Source of the DNA: Actinomycetota bacterium | Lineage (GTDB): Bacteria; Acidobacteriota; Blastocatellia; Chloracidobacteriales; Chloracidobacteriaceae | Assembly (NCBI GenBank): GCA_013298335.1 | Contig: JAAFHI010000063.1 | Span: 1-9,762, forward strand | Length of the DNA: 9,762 nt | Reading direction: 5' to 3' | Part shown: piece by piece, positions 1 to 7,126 of the stretch | Numbering within the stretch: position 1 is the stretch's first letter | Layout: each line of letters begins with the position of its first letter | Notes under the pieces: model-generated | Told to the model about the DNA's origin: nothing | Seen by the model: the letters and a program-made list of their open reading frames with translations, nothing else | The model's database searches: none | Program-made: the position numbers and the translations under genes

Positions 1-750
1 GAGCACGTGCGGTCCGTTGCGCGGCAACCGGTACGCATTGAGCAGCCGTCCGGTTTTCAAATCGTATTCGAACAGCCCCGACGCGCCGTCGTCCGCCTTG
101 GTAAAGCCTTCCATCTCGGGCACCGCCGCGCTCGCCGCCCAGAGTCGCCGCCGTTTGGCGTCCACCGACATGCCGAGCATGCCCCACAGGCCGTCTTCAG
201 GTTTCGAGAAGTCGGTTGCCGTGCCGTTCGCTGCGATTTTCAAAATTTTCCGTTTGTGGACGCTCCCGATGTAGTGAACCTTCTCGACCGGGTCGTAGGC
301 GATGCCTTCCGTGAGCAGTTCCTTATCGGCGAGTTGAAAGAGTTTTTTGCTGCGCGTCGTCGGCGCGCGATTGGCGTCGAGCCGTTTGAGAATCGCCTGA
401 AACGCCTCGGTTTTCGCAATCGTCGCAAAGTCGTCGTCTTTCCCGGCGGGGAAGGAAAGTCCCATTGCGGCAATCTGCCCGAGCCGCTTCAGCGCCCCGG
501 CGGAATCGCCCGTCAGCGCGCAGGCTCCGGCCAGATTGTAGAGAATGCGCGGATGATTCGGGCGCAGTTCCAGTACCTGTTCGAGCGTTTTTCGATAGGC
601 CGGGAAGTCCTTCGCCTGATACTGCTTCGCGGCGGTGCGTTCGAGTGCGAACGGCGACGGCTGCTGCGCCGGTACGACGGCGATGGTGGCGAACAAACAG
701 AAAAACAGGAGAAAAATGACTGAACGACGCGGACGATGGACGTGAGGCAT
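1..750 (-). CDS. Exported TPR + SMP-30/gluconolactonase-like beta-propeller protein (C-terminus off the left edge)
   Basis: The reading frame is open for 250 codons from ATG at 750 to the window edge with no stop, so the gene is partial. Residues 1-28 form a signal peptide: basic MPHVHRPRRS, a hydrophobic core, and a VPA-QQ cleavage site. Residues about 35-94 are amphipathic helices with TPR character (AAKQYQAKDFPAYRKTLEQV, then ELRPNHPRILYNLAGACALT, then GDSAGALKRL). From about residue 137 the sequence becomes propeller-like: LLTEGIAYDP and VHYIGSVHKRKILKI, then WGMLGMSVDAKRRRLWAASA, the first blades of an SMP-30/NHL/strictosidine-synthase-like fold. It lies 89 bp downstream of the kinase gene on the same strand and may be read with it. 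A periplasmic or extracytoplasmic binding or lactonase role is possible, but the metal-ligand residues that would decide it lie mainly outside the window. No strong Shine-Dalgarno is visible; the start was chosen for the signal peptide. Confidence 0.82.
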   Translation of the reverse strand, partial: MPHVHRPRRSVIFLLFFCLFATIAVVPAQQPSPFALERTAAKQYQAKDFPAYRKTLEQVLELRPNHPRILYNLAGACALTGDSAGALKRLGQIAAMGLSFPAGKDDDFATIAKTEAFQAILKRLDANRAPTTRSKKLFQLADKELLTEGIAYDPVEKVHYIGSVHKRKILKIAANGTATDFSKPEDGLWGMLGMSVDAKRRRLWAASAAVPEMEGFTKADDGASGLFEYDLKTGRLLNAYRLPRNGPHVL

Positions 751-767
751 CGGCGTGGTTTCCGTTT

Positions 768-790
768 CGGTGAAATTGTCGCTTTCACCG
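768..790. other. Short hairpin between kinase and propeller genes
   Basis: CGGTGAAA and TTTCACCG form a perfect 8-bp stem around a 7-base loop, 49 bp past the kinase stop and 17 bp before the start of the next gene on the minus strand. There is no T-run after the stem in the direction of transcription. It is therefore not a clear intrinsic terminator; it could be an mRNA processing or attenuating structure, or chance. Confidence 0.3.
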
Positions 791-839
791 GTTTCAACGG
801 TCAGGCCGGCATTTTTGTTCGAAAAGTCGCGAAAGAGGG

Positions 840-3482
840 TTATCGAACCAGCGCCGCGTCGCACCGGGCGAGACCGTCCGCGGCAAATTTATAAAGCTCG
901 CCGATTTTGGACGGGTCCTTCTCCGGTTCGAGGATCGTCAGCAGCCGGGCATAGTTGGCGCGGGCTTCGCGCAGAAAACGAACCCGTTCCTCGCCGCGGG
1001 CCTTTTCCGCAAACCGTTCGAGTTTGCCTGCCAGCGCCTGGTAGCCGTTGGCGAACCGCGGTTCGGGAGTCTCCGACGCCGTGACCTGGCGCAGTAGATC
1101 GAGCGATTCCGGCGTGTCGCCCAGGACTTCCGCCAGCAGGGCGCGTCCGGTCCGGAGATCGCGTTCGTTCTCGACATTCGTCGGATCCGCAGCCACGAGC
1201 TTTTCGAGAATCAGGACCGACCGGCGGCTCGCCTGAATGGCTGACGGAAGGTTGTTCCGGTCCTTGCAGGCGGCGGAGAGTGCGGCGTAGGCAAAGGCCA
1301 GATCGTGCTGAAGCTCGATGTTTGTCGGGTCCGCTCCGGTCAGGGTTTCGAACATGGTCACCGCGCGCTCGCAGTCGGCCTGTGCGGAAATCAGGTCGGA
1401 CGCCTCGCGCAGGGCATAGGAACGCATCAGCAGTTCATCCGCCACGTCGCGCCGCGCCTGCGCGCTTTCCGGGTGCTCGACCGCCAGCCATTCACGCAGT
1501 TCGAGCGACCGGCGATGGAATTCGAGGGATTGAATGAGGTCCTTTTGCGGGGCGTACCGCCTGAAATTGCCGATTCTCTGATACACCTGCGCAAGCTGGC
1601 GCGTAACCTCGGCATCGGACGGGAGGGTTCGATGCAGGCTTTCGAGGATTTCCTCGGCCCGGTAATAGATGTCGAGCGGCTGTCCCGGTCCCGGTCCGGA
1701 ATACACCACGCAGTCGCCGAGACTCAGGTGGATGCTGGCCGACAGGCGGCGGTATTCGGTGTTGCCCGGCGCTTCTTCCAGCAGGCGCTTGCGGATGTCG
1801 CGAGCCCGTTCAAGTAGTACGAGGGCGGGCGTCGTCTGCCGCTGCCGCACCAGTACATTGGCTTCGTTTTCGAGCGAAATGCTGAGCACCCGCCGGACGC
1901 CGGCGTCGCCCGGATTTGACTTCGCGAGCTGTTCGCACAAATCCTTCGCCTTGCGGTAACTGGCCAGCGCGCCTTTCGTGTCGCCGAGATTGAACCGGTA
2001 TGGCTTGCCCTGAATGTCGCCGACCTTGTTGTACGCCTCGGCCAGTTCAAGTTGCAGGTCAGGATCGGATGCGGCTTCGCGGGCGAGATTGTCGAGGTAT
2101 TCGAGTGAATCGTTGACCAGCCGTTTGCGCGCGGGCATCGCGCCGGGAAGCGCCGCGATGGCGTCCTGATAGTCGAACATCACCGTCCGCGCGAGTTTTC
2201 TGACATCGTTGAACCGTTTTTCAGCGCGAATCCGCTCCAGCCGCGCCACGCGCGCCTGCCAGGCAGTCGCGCCCGTTCCGGCCAGCACCGACAGCGTCAA
2301 CAATGCTCCCGCCGTCGCGCCGATTTTGTTGCGCCGGATGAATTTCCCGGTCCGGTAGAAAAACGTGTCGGTGCGCGCCTGAATCGGTAACCCGACGAGA
2401 TAGCGGCGGAGGTCTTCGGAAAACTGCTCGACCGAGGCATAGCGCCGTTGCGGTTCCTTTCTGAGCGCCGTCAGCAGAACCGTGTCGAGATCGCCCCGCA
2501 GGATTTTCGACCGCGCGCCGTCGGTCGCCGAACTCGGCGGGGCCGGATCGCCCTGTGAAATGGCGAGCAGCAGTTCTTCGAGCCTTCCCGTCTTGAGGCG
2601 GTAGGGCCGTCTTCCCGTGAGCAGCAGATACAGAATGACCGCCAGCGAATAGACATCGCTCGCGGTCGTGATCGCCTCGCCCGAAATCTGCTCCGGGCTG
2701 GCGTATTCCGGCGTCATCGCGCGCATGGCGGTCATTTCGCTTTTCGAGGACGGGTTTTCCGGATCGAGCAGTTTCGCGATGCCGAAGTCGAGCAGCTTCG
2801 GCGTGCCGTCGTCGGTCACGAGAATGTTCGACGGCTTCAGATCACGGTGAACCACGAGATTCTGGTGCGCGAACTGCACCGCGCCGCAGACCTTGCGGAA
2901 GAGTTCGACGCGGTCGCGTACCGAGAGGTCCCGCGTTACGCAGTAAATGTCGATGGGCTGGCCTTCGACATATTCCATCACGAGGTACGGCGCGTCGTCC
3001 CGGGTCGCGCCGCCGTCGAGCAGCCGGACGATATTTGGATGGCGCAGGTTGGCGAGAATCTGCCGCTCGCGCCGGAACCGGTTAAGAATGAACTCGGTCG
3101 GCGTACCGTGCTGAATGACCTTGATCGCGACCTGCTGGCTGAACGCGCCGTCGGCCCGCTCCGCCAGATAGACCGCGCCCATGCCGCCGCGTCCGACTTC
3201 GCGGACCAGCCGGTAGCGCCCGACCGTATCGCCGACATCCAGCGTCCGCCGCATGGCGTCGTTTGCGCCAATGAGCGTCGGGACATCGGTCGCCGCCCGC
3301 AGAGGCGATTCTTCGAGAAAACTCTGGGCATCGGCATCCGCGACCAGCATCGCCTCGACCTCGCGCCGCAGGCCGTCATCGCCGCCGCAGATCACGCGCA
3401 GAAACGCGCCGCGTTCTTCGGTCGGAATTTCCACCGCCGCGTCGAAGATGCGATTGATTTCCTGCCAGCGTTCCGTGTTCAT
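840..3482 (-). CDS. Transmembrane Ser/Thr protein kinase with TPR-rich C-terminal domain
   Basis: An 880-residue Hanks-type kinase. Residues 1-65 are the short helical leader typical of this kinase group (RWQEINRIFDAAVEIPTEER). The kinase domain spans about 90-360 with all key elements: glycine loop GRGGMGAVYLA (97-107), VAIK lysine K121, helix-C glutamate E139, catalytic HRDLKPSN (212-219, D214), DFG (232-234), and activation segment TPEYASPEQ (257-265). It should be active. One hydrophobic helix at about 386-408 (KIGATAGALLTLSVLAG) anchors it in the membrane. Residues about 420-880 are almost wholly helical TPR-like repeats (for example LELAEAYNKVGDIQG, HDLAFAYAALSAACKD), placed outside the cytoplasm if topology follows relatives. 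ATG 3482 (MNTERWQE) is chosen over an in-frame GTG at 3515, because the GTG lies inside an intergenic repeat and the leader homology begins at 3482. It is preceded by the sigma factor on the same strand, its likely partner. Substrates are not visible. Confidence 0.95.
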   Translation of the reverse strand: MNTERWQEINRIFDAAVEIPTEERGAFLRVICGGDDGLRREVEAMLVADADAQSFLEESPLRAATDVPTLIGANDAMRRTLDVGDTVGRYRLVREVGRGGMGAVYLAERADGAFSQQVAIKVIQHGTPTEFILNRFRRERQILANLRHPNIVRLLDGGATRDDAPYLVMEYVEGQPIDIYCVTRDLSVRDRVELFRKVCGAVQFAHQNLVVHRDLKPSNILVTDDGTPKLLDFGIAKLLDPENPSSKSEMTAMRAMTPEYASPEQISGEAITTASDVYSLAVILYLLLTGRRPYRLKTGRLEELLLAISQGDPAPPSSATDGARSKILRGDLDTVLLTALRKEPQRRYASVEQFSEDLRRYLVGLPIQARTDTFFYRTGKFIRRNKIGATAGALLTLSVLAGTGATAWQARVARLERIRAEKRFNDVRKLARTVMFDYQDAIAALPGAMPARKRLVNDSLEYLDNLAREAASDPDLQLELAEAYNKVGDIQGKPYRFNLGDTKGALASYRKAKDLCEQLAKSNPGDAGVRRVLSISLENEANVLVRQRQTTPALVLLERARDIRKRLLEEAPGNTEYRRLSASIHLSLGDCVVYSGPGPGQPLDIYYRAEEILESLHRTLPSDAEVTRQLAQVYQRIGNFRRYAPQKDLIQSLEFHRRSLELREWLAVEHPESAQARRDVADELLMRSYALREASDLISAQADCERAVTMFETLTGADPTNIELQHDLAFAYAALSAACKDRNNLPSAIQASRRSVLILEKLVAADPTNVENERDLRTGRALLAEVLGDTPESLDLLRQVTASETPEPRFANGYQALAGKLERFAEKARGEERVRFLREARANYARLLTILEPEKDPSKIGELYKFAADGLARCDAALVR

Positions 3483-3492
3483 TGGAAAAAAC

Positions 3493-3583
3493 TGAACACG
3501 AAGACACGAAGGCACAAAGACACGAAGTCATGCCGACGCGTGTTTTTCTTTGTGCCTTTGCGCCTTTGTGTCTTTGCGTTTCA
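3493..3583. repeat. Inverted repeat made of ACAAAGR-like units (extragenic palindrome)
   Basis: The left arm (3493-3527) and right arm (3548-3583) are reverse complements over about 35 bases around a 20-base loop. Most of the differences are A/G swaps that would be G-U pairs in RNA. Within each arm the sequence is itself periodic: CACGAAG, ACACGAAGG, CACAAAG, ACACGAAG on the left; CTTTGTG, CCTTTGCG, CCTTTGTG, TCTTTGCG on the right. The element fills most of the 134-bp gap between sigma factor and kinase genes. From memory, elements of this CTTTGTGCCTTTGCG type recur in intergenic DNA of many environmental bacteria and give spurious peptides such as NTKTRRHKDTK. The repetitive, non-coding nature is clear; function (terminator, mRNA stabiliser, mobile palindrome) is not known to me. 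Confidence 0.8.
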
Positions 3584-3616
3584 TTTTTGGGCTGCCGTGC
3601 TTCAAGGTCGAAGGGG

Positions 3617-4222
3617 TCACACAATTTGCGAAAAAAGCCAGGCTTTGGCCGCGCGCCACTTGCGCTTCACCGTCGTATCGGAAATCTCCATCACATCGGC
3701 GGCTTCCTCGACGGAAAGCCCGGCGAAGAACCTGAGTTCGACAATCCGGGCCTGCTCCGGATCGAGATCGGCGAGCCGTTTCAGGGCCTCGTCCAGCCGT
3801 ACGAGATTCACGTCCCGTGCTTTCGAAAAACTGTTCGCTTCATCCAGTGCGATGTGGGTTTCCCCGCTGCCGCGCTTGGCCGCGTTCCGGCTGACTGCGT
3901 GGTTGACCAGTATCCGCCGCATCATCTCCGCCGCCAACCCGAAAAAATGCGCCCGGTTGCGCCAGTCCGCCGAATGCTGATCGACCATCCGCAGGTACGC
4001 CTCGTGGACCAGCGCCGTCGGTTGCAGCGTGTGGTCGGCGCGTTCGCGCGCGAGGTGCGACGCGGCCAGCCGGCGCAGTTCGCCGTACACCAGCGGCAAC
4101 AGTTCATCGAGCGCGGCCCGGTCGCCCGCCTGTGCGTTCTTTAAAAGATAGGTCACCGGTTCGCGGTCGGGCGCAACTTCAAGGGCCGATTCCGGGACGA
4201 AAATATTTTTTTCTGGGTTCAT
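3617..4222 (-). CDS. ECF-type RNA polymerase sigma factor, kinase-associated subfamily
   Basis: A 201-residue sigma factor. Region 2 spans about 22-113: VTYLLKNAQAGDRAALDELL, then the subfamily signature HTLQPTALVHEAYLRMVDQ (64-82), then NRAHFFGLAAEMMRRILVNH. Region 4 spans about 142-196 with helix-turn-helix LSVEEAADVMEISDTTVKRK (169-188), which would read the -35 element. This matches the Sig-70_X6/ECF43-like group (TIGR02999), whose members usually sit beside Ser/Thr kinases rather than an anti-sigma factor. In Vibrio the EcfP/PknT pair shows that kinase phosphorylation of a region-2 threonine switches such a sigma factor on. T65 and T69 here are candidate equivalents (inference). No anti-sigma gene is adjacent; the kinase follows on the same strand. 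The ATG at 4222 is the only start giving the full region 2. A promoter at 4250-4278 would give a very short leader. Confidence 0.95.
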   Translation of the reverse strand: MNPEKNIFVPESALEVAPDREPVTYLLKNAQAGDRAALDELLPLVYGELRRLAASHLARERADHTLQPTALVHEAYLRMVDQHSADWRNRAHFFGLAAEMMRRILVNHAVSRNAAKRGSGETHIALDEANSFSKARDVNLVRLDEALKRLADLDPEQARIVELRFFAGLSVEEAADVMEISDTTVKRKWRAAKAWLFSQIV

Positions 4223-4249
4223 GGCCTGTTTGTACGGTTGTTCCTGCGT

Positions 4250-4278
4250 TTTATGGACGAACCCGACTTCTTTTTCAA
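4250..4278 (-). promoter_or_regulatory. Predicted sigma70-type promoter of the ECF sigma gene
   Basis: Read on the minus strand, TTGAAA (4278-4273), a 17-base spacer and CATAAA (4255-4250) match the housekeeping consensus at 5 of 6 and 4 of 6 positions. Transcription would begin near 4243, about 20 bases before the sigma start codon. It overlaps the Shine-Dalgarno region of the divergent propeller gene, so the two directions could interfere. I see no equally clear promoter for the divergent gene in the gap. Confidence 0.4.
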
Positions 4279-4281
4279 CTC

Positions 4282-4287
4282 GGAGGA
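4282..4287 (+). promoter_or_regulatory. Shine-Dalgarno GGAGGA fixing the start of the PQQ-like propeller gene
   Basis: GGAGGA lies 4 bases before ATG 4292. It favours this start over the longer in-frame reading from TTG 4238, which would put 18 residues rich in Phe and acidic residues in front of a good signal peptide. Confidence 0.75.
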
Positions 4288-4291
4288 TTTC

Positions 4292-6046
4292 ATGAATCGC
4301 ATCGTTCGCCTGGTTTCAATTGTAACGTTGGTTGCGTTTATCGCCGTGAGTGGCCGCATGTGGCGGGTGGCCGCCGATACTCCCGCCCTGTGGACGCACA
4401 AACCAACGCAGGATATTCAATGGTACACCGTCACCGGTCTCGGCACGCTGCTCGTCGGAACCAAAGCCGCCCTGTATCAGCTCGACCCCGAGACGGGCCG
4501 CGAAGTGTGGCGGCGCGACGACCTGTCCGGCATCGAGGCCGAGGAAGTGCGCGAAGTCACCGGCACGCCGCTGGTGCTGGTGGCCGACAACTCGGGCCGT
4601 TTCCAGCAGAAAACGAAATTGTTCGCGCTCGACGTCGTGACCGGAAAGACGGCGTGGGAGACCGACCGGTTGCCCGGCGCGACGGTGGCGTTCGCGCCGA
4701 ACTACGAAAAGGACATGGCGCTGTTTCTGACCGCCGCGTCGAACGCCATGACCAAGGACAAACTCGACGTGACCGCGCTGCGGCTGACCAGCGGCGAGTT
4801 TCTGTGGCACGCGGAATATCAGGAAAAAGTCGAACTCTACGCCGGGGAACGCAACGGCAAGCAGACCGGCAAGTACGATCTGAGCGGCGCGCAGCCGCCT
4901 CTTTTCGACGAGGATTCCGTCTACTTCACCTATGCCGGGCTGCACCGGTTTTCGCTCGCCGACGGCAAGCCGCTCTGGAAAGTCGTCTACGACGTGACCG
5001 AGGGCAAGATCAAGCGCGGCAACGCCCAGGCCGTGGTTGACGGCGACGTGATTTATACGTCGGCGAAAGGCCAGTTGCGGGCCATCGACCGCGCGTCCGG
5101 CGCGGTGCGCTGGACCTCGAAGGATTTCGGCGGGGCGATTGCCGAGATGCAGGTGAAAGGAGATGTCATCTACGGACGGCTGGGCGGCACGTTCTACGAT
5201 TTCGGCAGACGCGAATTTGCCCAGCGCAAGCCGCACGGCGTCGTCGCGGTGGATAAAAAGAGCGGTTCGCAAATCTGGTTCTACGACGGGGCGAAGAACA
5301 GCCTCACCAACATGGCCTTCGTCCCCGGTCAGAATCTCATTCTTCTCGCCGATGAAAAGACGCTCATCGGTCTCGACACGCAGAGCACCGGCAAGGCGAA
5401 GGAAGTGTTTCGTCAGAAGCTCGAATTCAAGTACAAGCTGGGGGCGATGGGCACCGCCGCGAAGGTCGCCAAGTTCGGTTTCGGCGGTCTGAGCGCGATC
5501 GGCTCGAAGGGCGCGGACACGACCGATGAACCCGTGACCATCACGCTTGAGGAAAACGGCACGGCGGTCGTGCGCGGCGCGCAACACCTGCTCGCGTTCG
5601 ACCCGAAGTCGCGCCAGATCGTGTGGTCCTCGCAATACGCCGCGCCGGGCATGTCGGGCTGGAAGGTGTTCGTGCTGACCGCGCTGACCGTGGCCGCCGC
5701 GACGCTGTCGCAGGCCAATGAAAGCAACGCCTACAGCCGCGGCGATTACTGGCAGGCGCGCCGGGCCAACGACCAGTTCATCAGCCTGATGTCGTCCTAC
5801 GAGCGGGAAGTGACCCGGCGCTACACCGCGACGAAACAGTCCGGGGCCTACACCTACGTCCTGACCGACATCAAGGACGACAAGGACAAGGGCGTCGGCA
5901 TCATCGGCGTGAACATGCTCACCGGCCAGGGCGAGCGGCAGATCATGTTCAAGGACAAGGACCCCGACTACCGCGTGGACGACGGCGCGGGCCGCGTCTT
6001 CAATCTGCGCAACCCGAAGGAACTCTCGGCGTTCGCCATCCGCTGA
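4292..6046 (+). CDS. Exported PQQ-like (WD40/quinoprotein-type) beta-propeller protein
   Basis: A 584-residue protein with an N-terminal export signal or membrane anchor (MNRIVRLVSIVTLVAFIAVS). PQQ-type blade motifs of the form L-x-x-x-D-x-x-(S/T)G-x-x-x-W recur across the chain: YQLDPETGREVW (62-73), FALDVVTGKTAW (111-122), LRLTSGEFLW (163-172), RFSLADGKPLW (219-229), RAIDRASGAVRW (263-274), VAVDKKSGSQIW (318-329), IGLDTQSTGKAK (359-370), LAFDPKSRQIVW (434-445) and IGVNMLTGQGER (538-549). This implies about eight blades. Residues about 382-408 are Gly/Ala-rich, and about 454-512 is a helical excursion with a hydrophobic stretch (VFVLTALTVAAATL, 459-472). Propellers of this class serve as scaffolds (BamB-like) or dehydrogenases; no dehydrogenase catalytic residues are recognised, so a binding or scaffold role outside the cytoplasm is more likely. 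It diverges from the sigma gene and ends 54 bp before a strong hairpin, so it is probably monocistronic. Confidence 0.9.
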   Translation: MNRIVRLVSIVTLVAFIAVSGRMWRVAADTPALWTHKPTQDIQWYTVTGLGTLLVGTKAALYQLDPETGREVWRRDDLSGIEAEEVREVTGTPLVLVADNSGRFQQKTKLFALDVVTGKTAWETDRLPGATVAFAPNYEKDMALFLTAASNAMTKDKLDVTALRLTSGEFLWHAEYQEKVELYAGERNGKQTGKYDLSGAQPPLFDEDSVYFTYAGLHRFSLADGKPLWKVVYDVTEGKIKRGNAQAVVDGDVIYTSAKGQLRAIDRASGAVRWTSKDFGGAIAEMQVKGDVIYGRLGGTFYDFGRREFAQRKPHGVVAVDKKSGSQIWFYDGAKNSLTNMAFVPGQNLILLADEKTLIGLDTQSTGKAKEVFRQKLEFKYKLGAMGTAAKVAKFGFGGLSAIGSKGADTTDEPVTITLEENGTAVVRGAQHLLAFDPKSRQIVWSSQYAAPGMSGWKVFVLTALTVAAATLSQANESNAYSRGDYWQARRANDQFISLMSSYEREVTRRYTATKQSGAYTYVLTDIKDDKDKGVGIIGVNMLTGQGERQIMFKDKDPDYRVDDGAGRVFNLRNPKELSAFAIR

Positions 6047-6100
6047 ATGAACGGCAATCCCAAACAGCAGCCTGACCGTAAGGGAGGGCTGTCTCCCCAA

Positions 6101-6144
6101 GGAAAACGCGGCACGGAGGAAATGTTCTCCGTGCCGCGTTTTCC
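6101..6144. terminator. Strong, probably bidirectional hairpin terminator
   Basis: GGAAAACGCGGCACGGAG (6101-6118) and CTCCGTGCCGCGTTTTCC (6127-6144) form a perfect 18-bp stem with an 8-base loop. The run of four T at the 3' end of the right arm is mirrored by four A at the left, so it can act in both directions. It sits 54 bp after the propeller stop codon and 86 bp before the next gene, so it separates the two transcription units. Confidence 0.8.
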
Positions 6145-6230
6145 GCATTCCGCAACCGCTTCCGGTTCCGGTAGTCTCGCCGCATTCCCGACGCACCGTC
6201 CGGGAACATCCTTTGTTCGGAGTGATTTCA

Positions 6231-7118
6231 ATGTTGAAGTCCCGCCACATCGCTTTGGCTGCGGTGGTTCTCGCCGCGACCATCCTTCCCATTTCAGCCC
6301 AGAATTCAAAAACCATCGAACGCTCCGCCACCTCCACGGTCAAAACCGAAACCGACAAGGACGGCAACAAGATCGTCAAGACCGTGAACCGTCGTTTCAC
6401 GGTGACCGACGTCTATCCCGAGGGCGGCGAGGACCGGCAAAGCCTGCTGCTCCTCGAAGAATTCAATATCGAACGCAACCTCAACGCGGAAGGCGAGCAG
6501 GGAACGGTCAAGGTCGAAGCCTGGATCGGTCCCGAACTGAGTCCGACGAAACCGATCTGGACGTTCACGCAGGAAGGCGACACCGGCGCGCTGGCCGACC
6601 GGTTCTACAAGGTGACCCGCTACGGCTGCTGCGGCGCGCTCAATTCCGACATCTACTTCAATCTGCAAACCGGGAAGAAGGTTTTCTCCTCGACGAGCGA
6701 ACTCGGTCAGGTGTCGGTCCCGAACGCGGGCAATGCCTACAACCGGTTCGTCGGCTTCAACGCATTCACCGCCGCGCTGCGCATTCCCGAATTCGAAAAG
6801 GACCCCCAGATCGTCGGCATTCTCGAATACGGCTCGGAAACCGAATTGCTGTCGCGCATCGTCGTCCGGGTGAAGACCGGCGAGTCGGAACCGCAGGCCG
6901 CCGTCATCAAGTTCCGCTATCAGGGCAAGCCGGTGAAGGAAAAGACGCTCGATCTGTGGCATGCCGACGGCAAGAAGGCCAAAACGTCGCTGTCGAATTT
7001 CTCGATCGTGCTCGACATGGAAGAAGCCGGAAACATCGTCATCCCGGTGATGAACGACGTTCCCGATCTGAGCCGCGCGGTCGTCCCGCCGAAGTACGCG
7101 GTGAGTCTGGCGAAGTAG
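6231..7118 (+). CDS. Exported protein of unknown function
   Basis: A 295-residue protein that I do not recognise. ATG 6231 is chosen because GGAG (6219-6222) lies 8 bases upstream and the product then begins with a clean signal peptide (MLKSRHIALAAVVLAATILP, cleavage near ISA-QNS, residue 23). The mature chain looks beta-rich and soluble: RRFTVTDVYPEGG, GTVKVEAWIGPE, FNLQTGKKVFSSTS, IVGILEYGSETELL. A vicinal cysteine pair (C133-C134 in RYGCCGALN) is the only cysteine feature and could bind metal or form a disulfide. No transmembrane helix follows the signal, and no lipobox is present. The FYKVTRYGCCGALNSDIYF region reads like the centre of a binding fold. It follows a strong terminator, so it should have its own promoter, which I could not identify in the 86 bp upstream. 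An extracytoplasmic location is well supported; function is unknown. Confidence 0.87.
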   Translation: MLKSRHIALAAVVLAATILPISAQNSKTIERSATSTVKTETDKDGNKIVKTVNRRFTVTDVYPEGGEDRQSLLLLEEFNIERNLNAEGEQGTVKVEAWIGPELSPTKPIWTFTQEGDTGALADRFYKVTRYGCCGALNSDIYFNLQTGKKVFSSTSELGQVSVPNAGNAYNRFVGFNAFTAALRIPEFEKDPQIVGILEYGSETELLSRIVVRVKTGESEPQAAVIKFRYQGKPVKEKTLDLWHADGKKAKTSLSNFSIVLDMEEAGNIVIPVMNDVPDLSRAVVPPKYAVSLAK

Positions 7119-7126
7119 TTTGAAGA

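Noticed and set aside
7..723. 238-codon plus-strand frame at the left edge
   Set aside because: The minus strand in another frame gives a signal peptide plus propeller protein open to the window edge. The plus-strand product is Arg/Phe-rich with no domain.
3483..3515. Kinase start at in-frame GTG 3515
   Set aside because: It would add 11 residues encoded by the intergenic repeat; the conserved leader begins at ATG 3482.
3493..3583. CRISPR array
   Set aside because: The repeated units are 7-9 bases, contiguous and arranged as one inverted repeat. There are no spacers and no cas genes.
2847..3980. 377-codon plus-strand open frame spanning the kinase start, the repeat and the sigma gene
   Set aside because: It crosses two well-supported genes on the other strand, and part of its product is the NTKTRRHKDTK peptide produced by the intergenic repeat.
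6185..6206. TTCCCG...CGGGAA inverted repeat as an operator for the 6231 gene
   Set aside because: It has only 6 paired bases around a 10-base loop in GC-rich DNA, with no known matching operator; this is compatible with chance.
4316..6400. 694-codon open frame on the minus strand across the propeller gene
   Set aside because: It is antisense to a gene with a Shine-Dalgarno, a signal peptide and regular blade motifs. Its own translation is His/Arg/Ala-rich with no recognisable domain, as expected from third-position GC bias.
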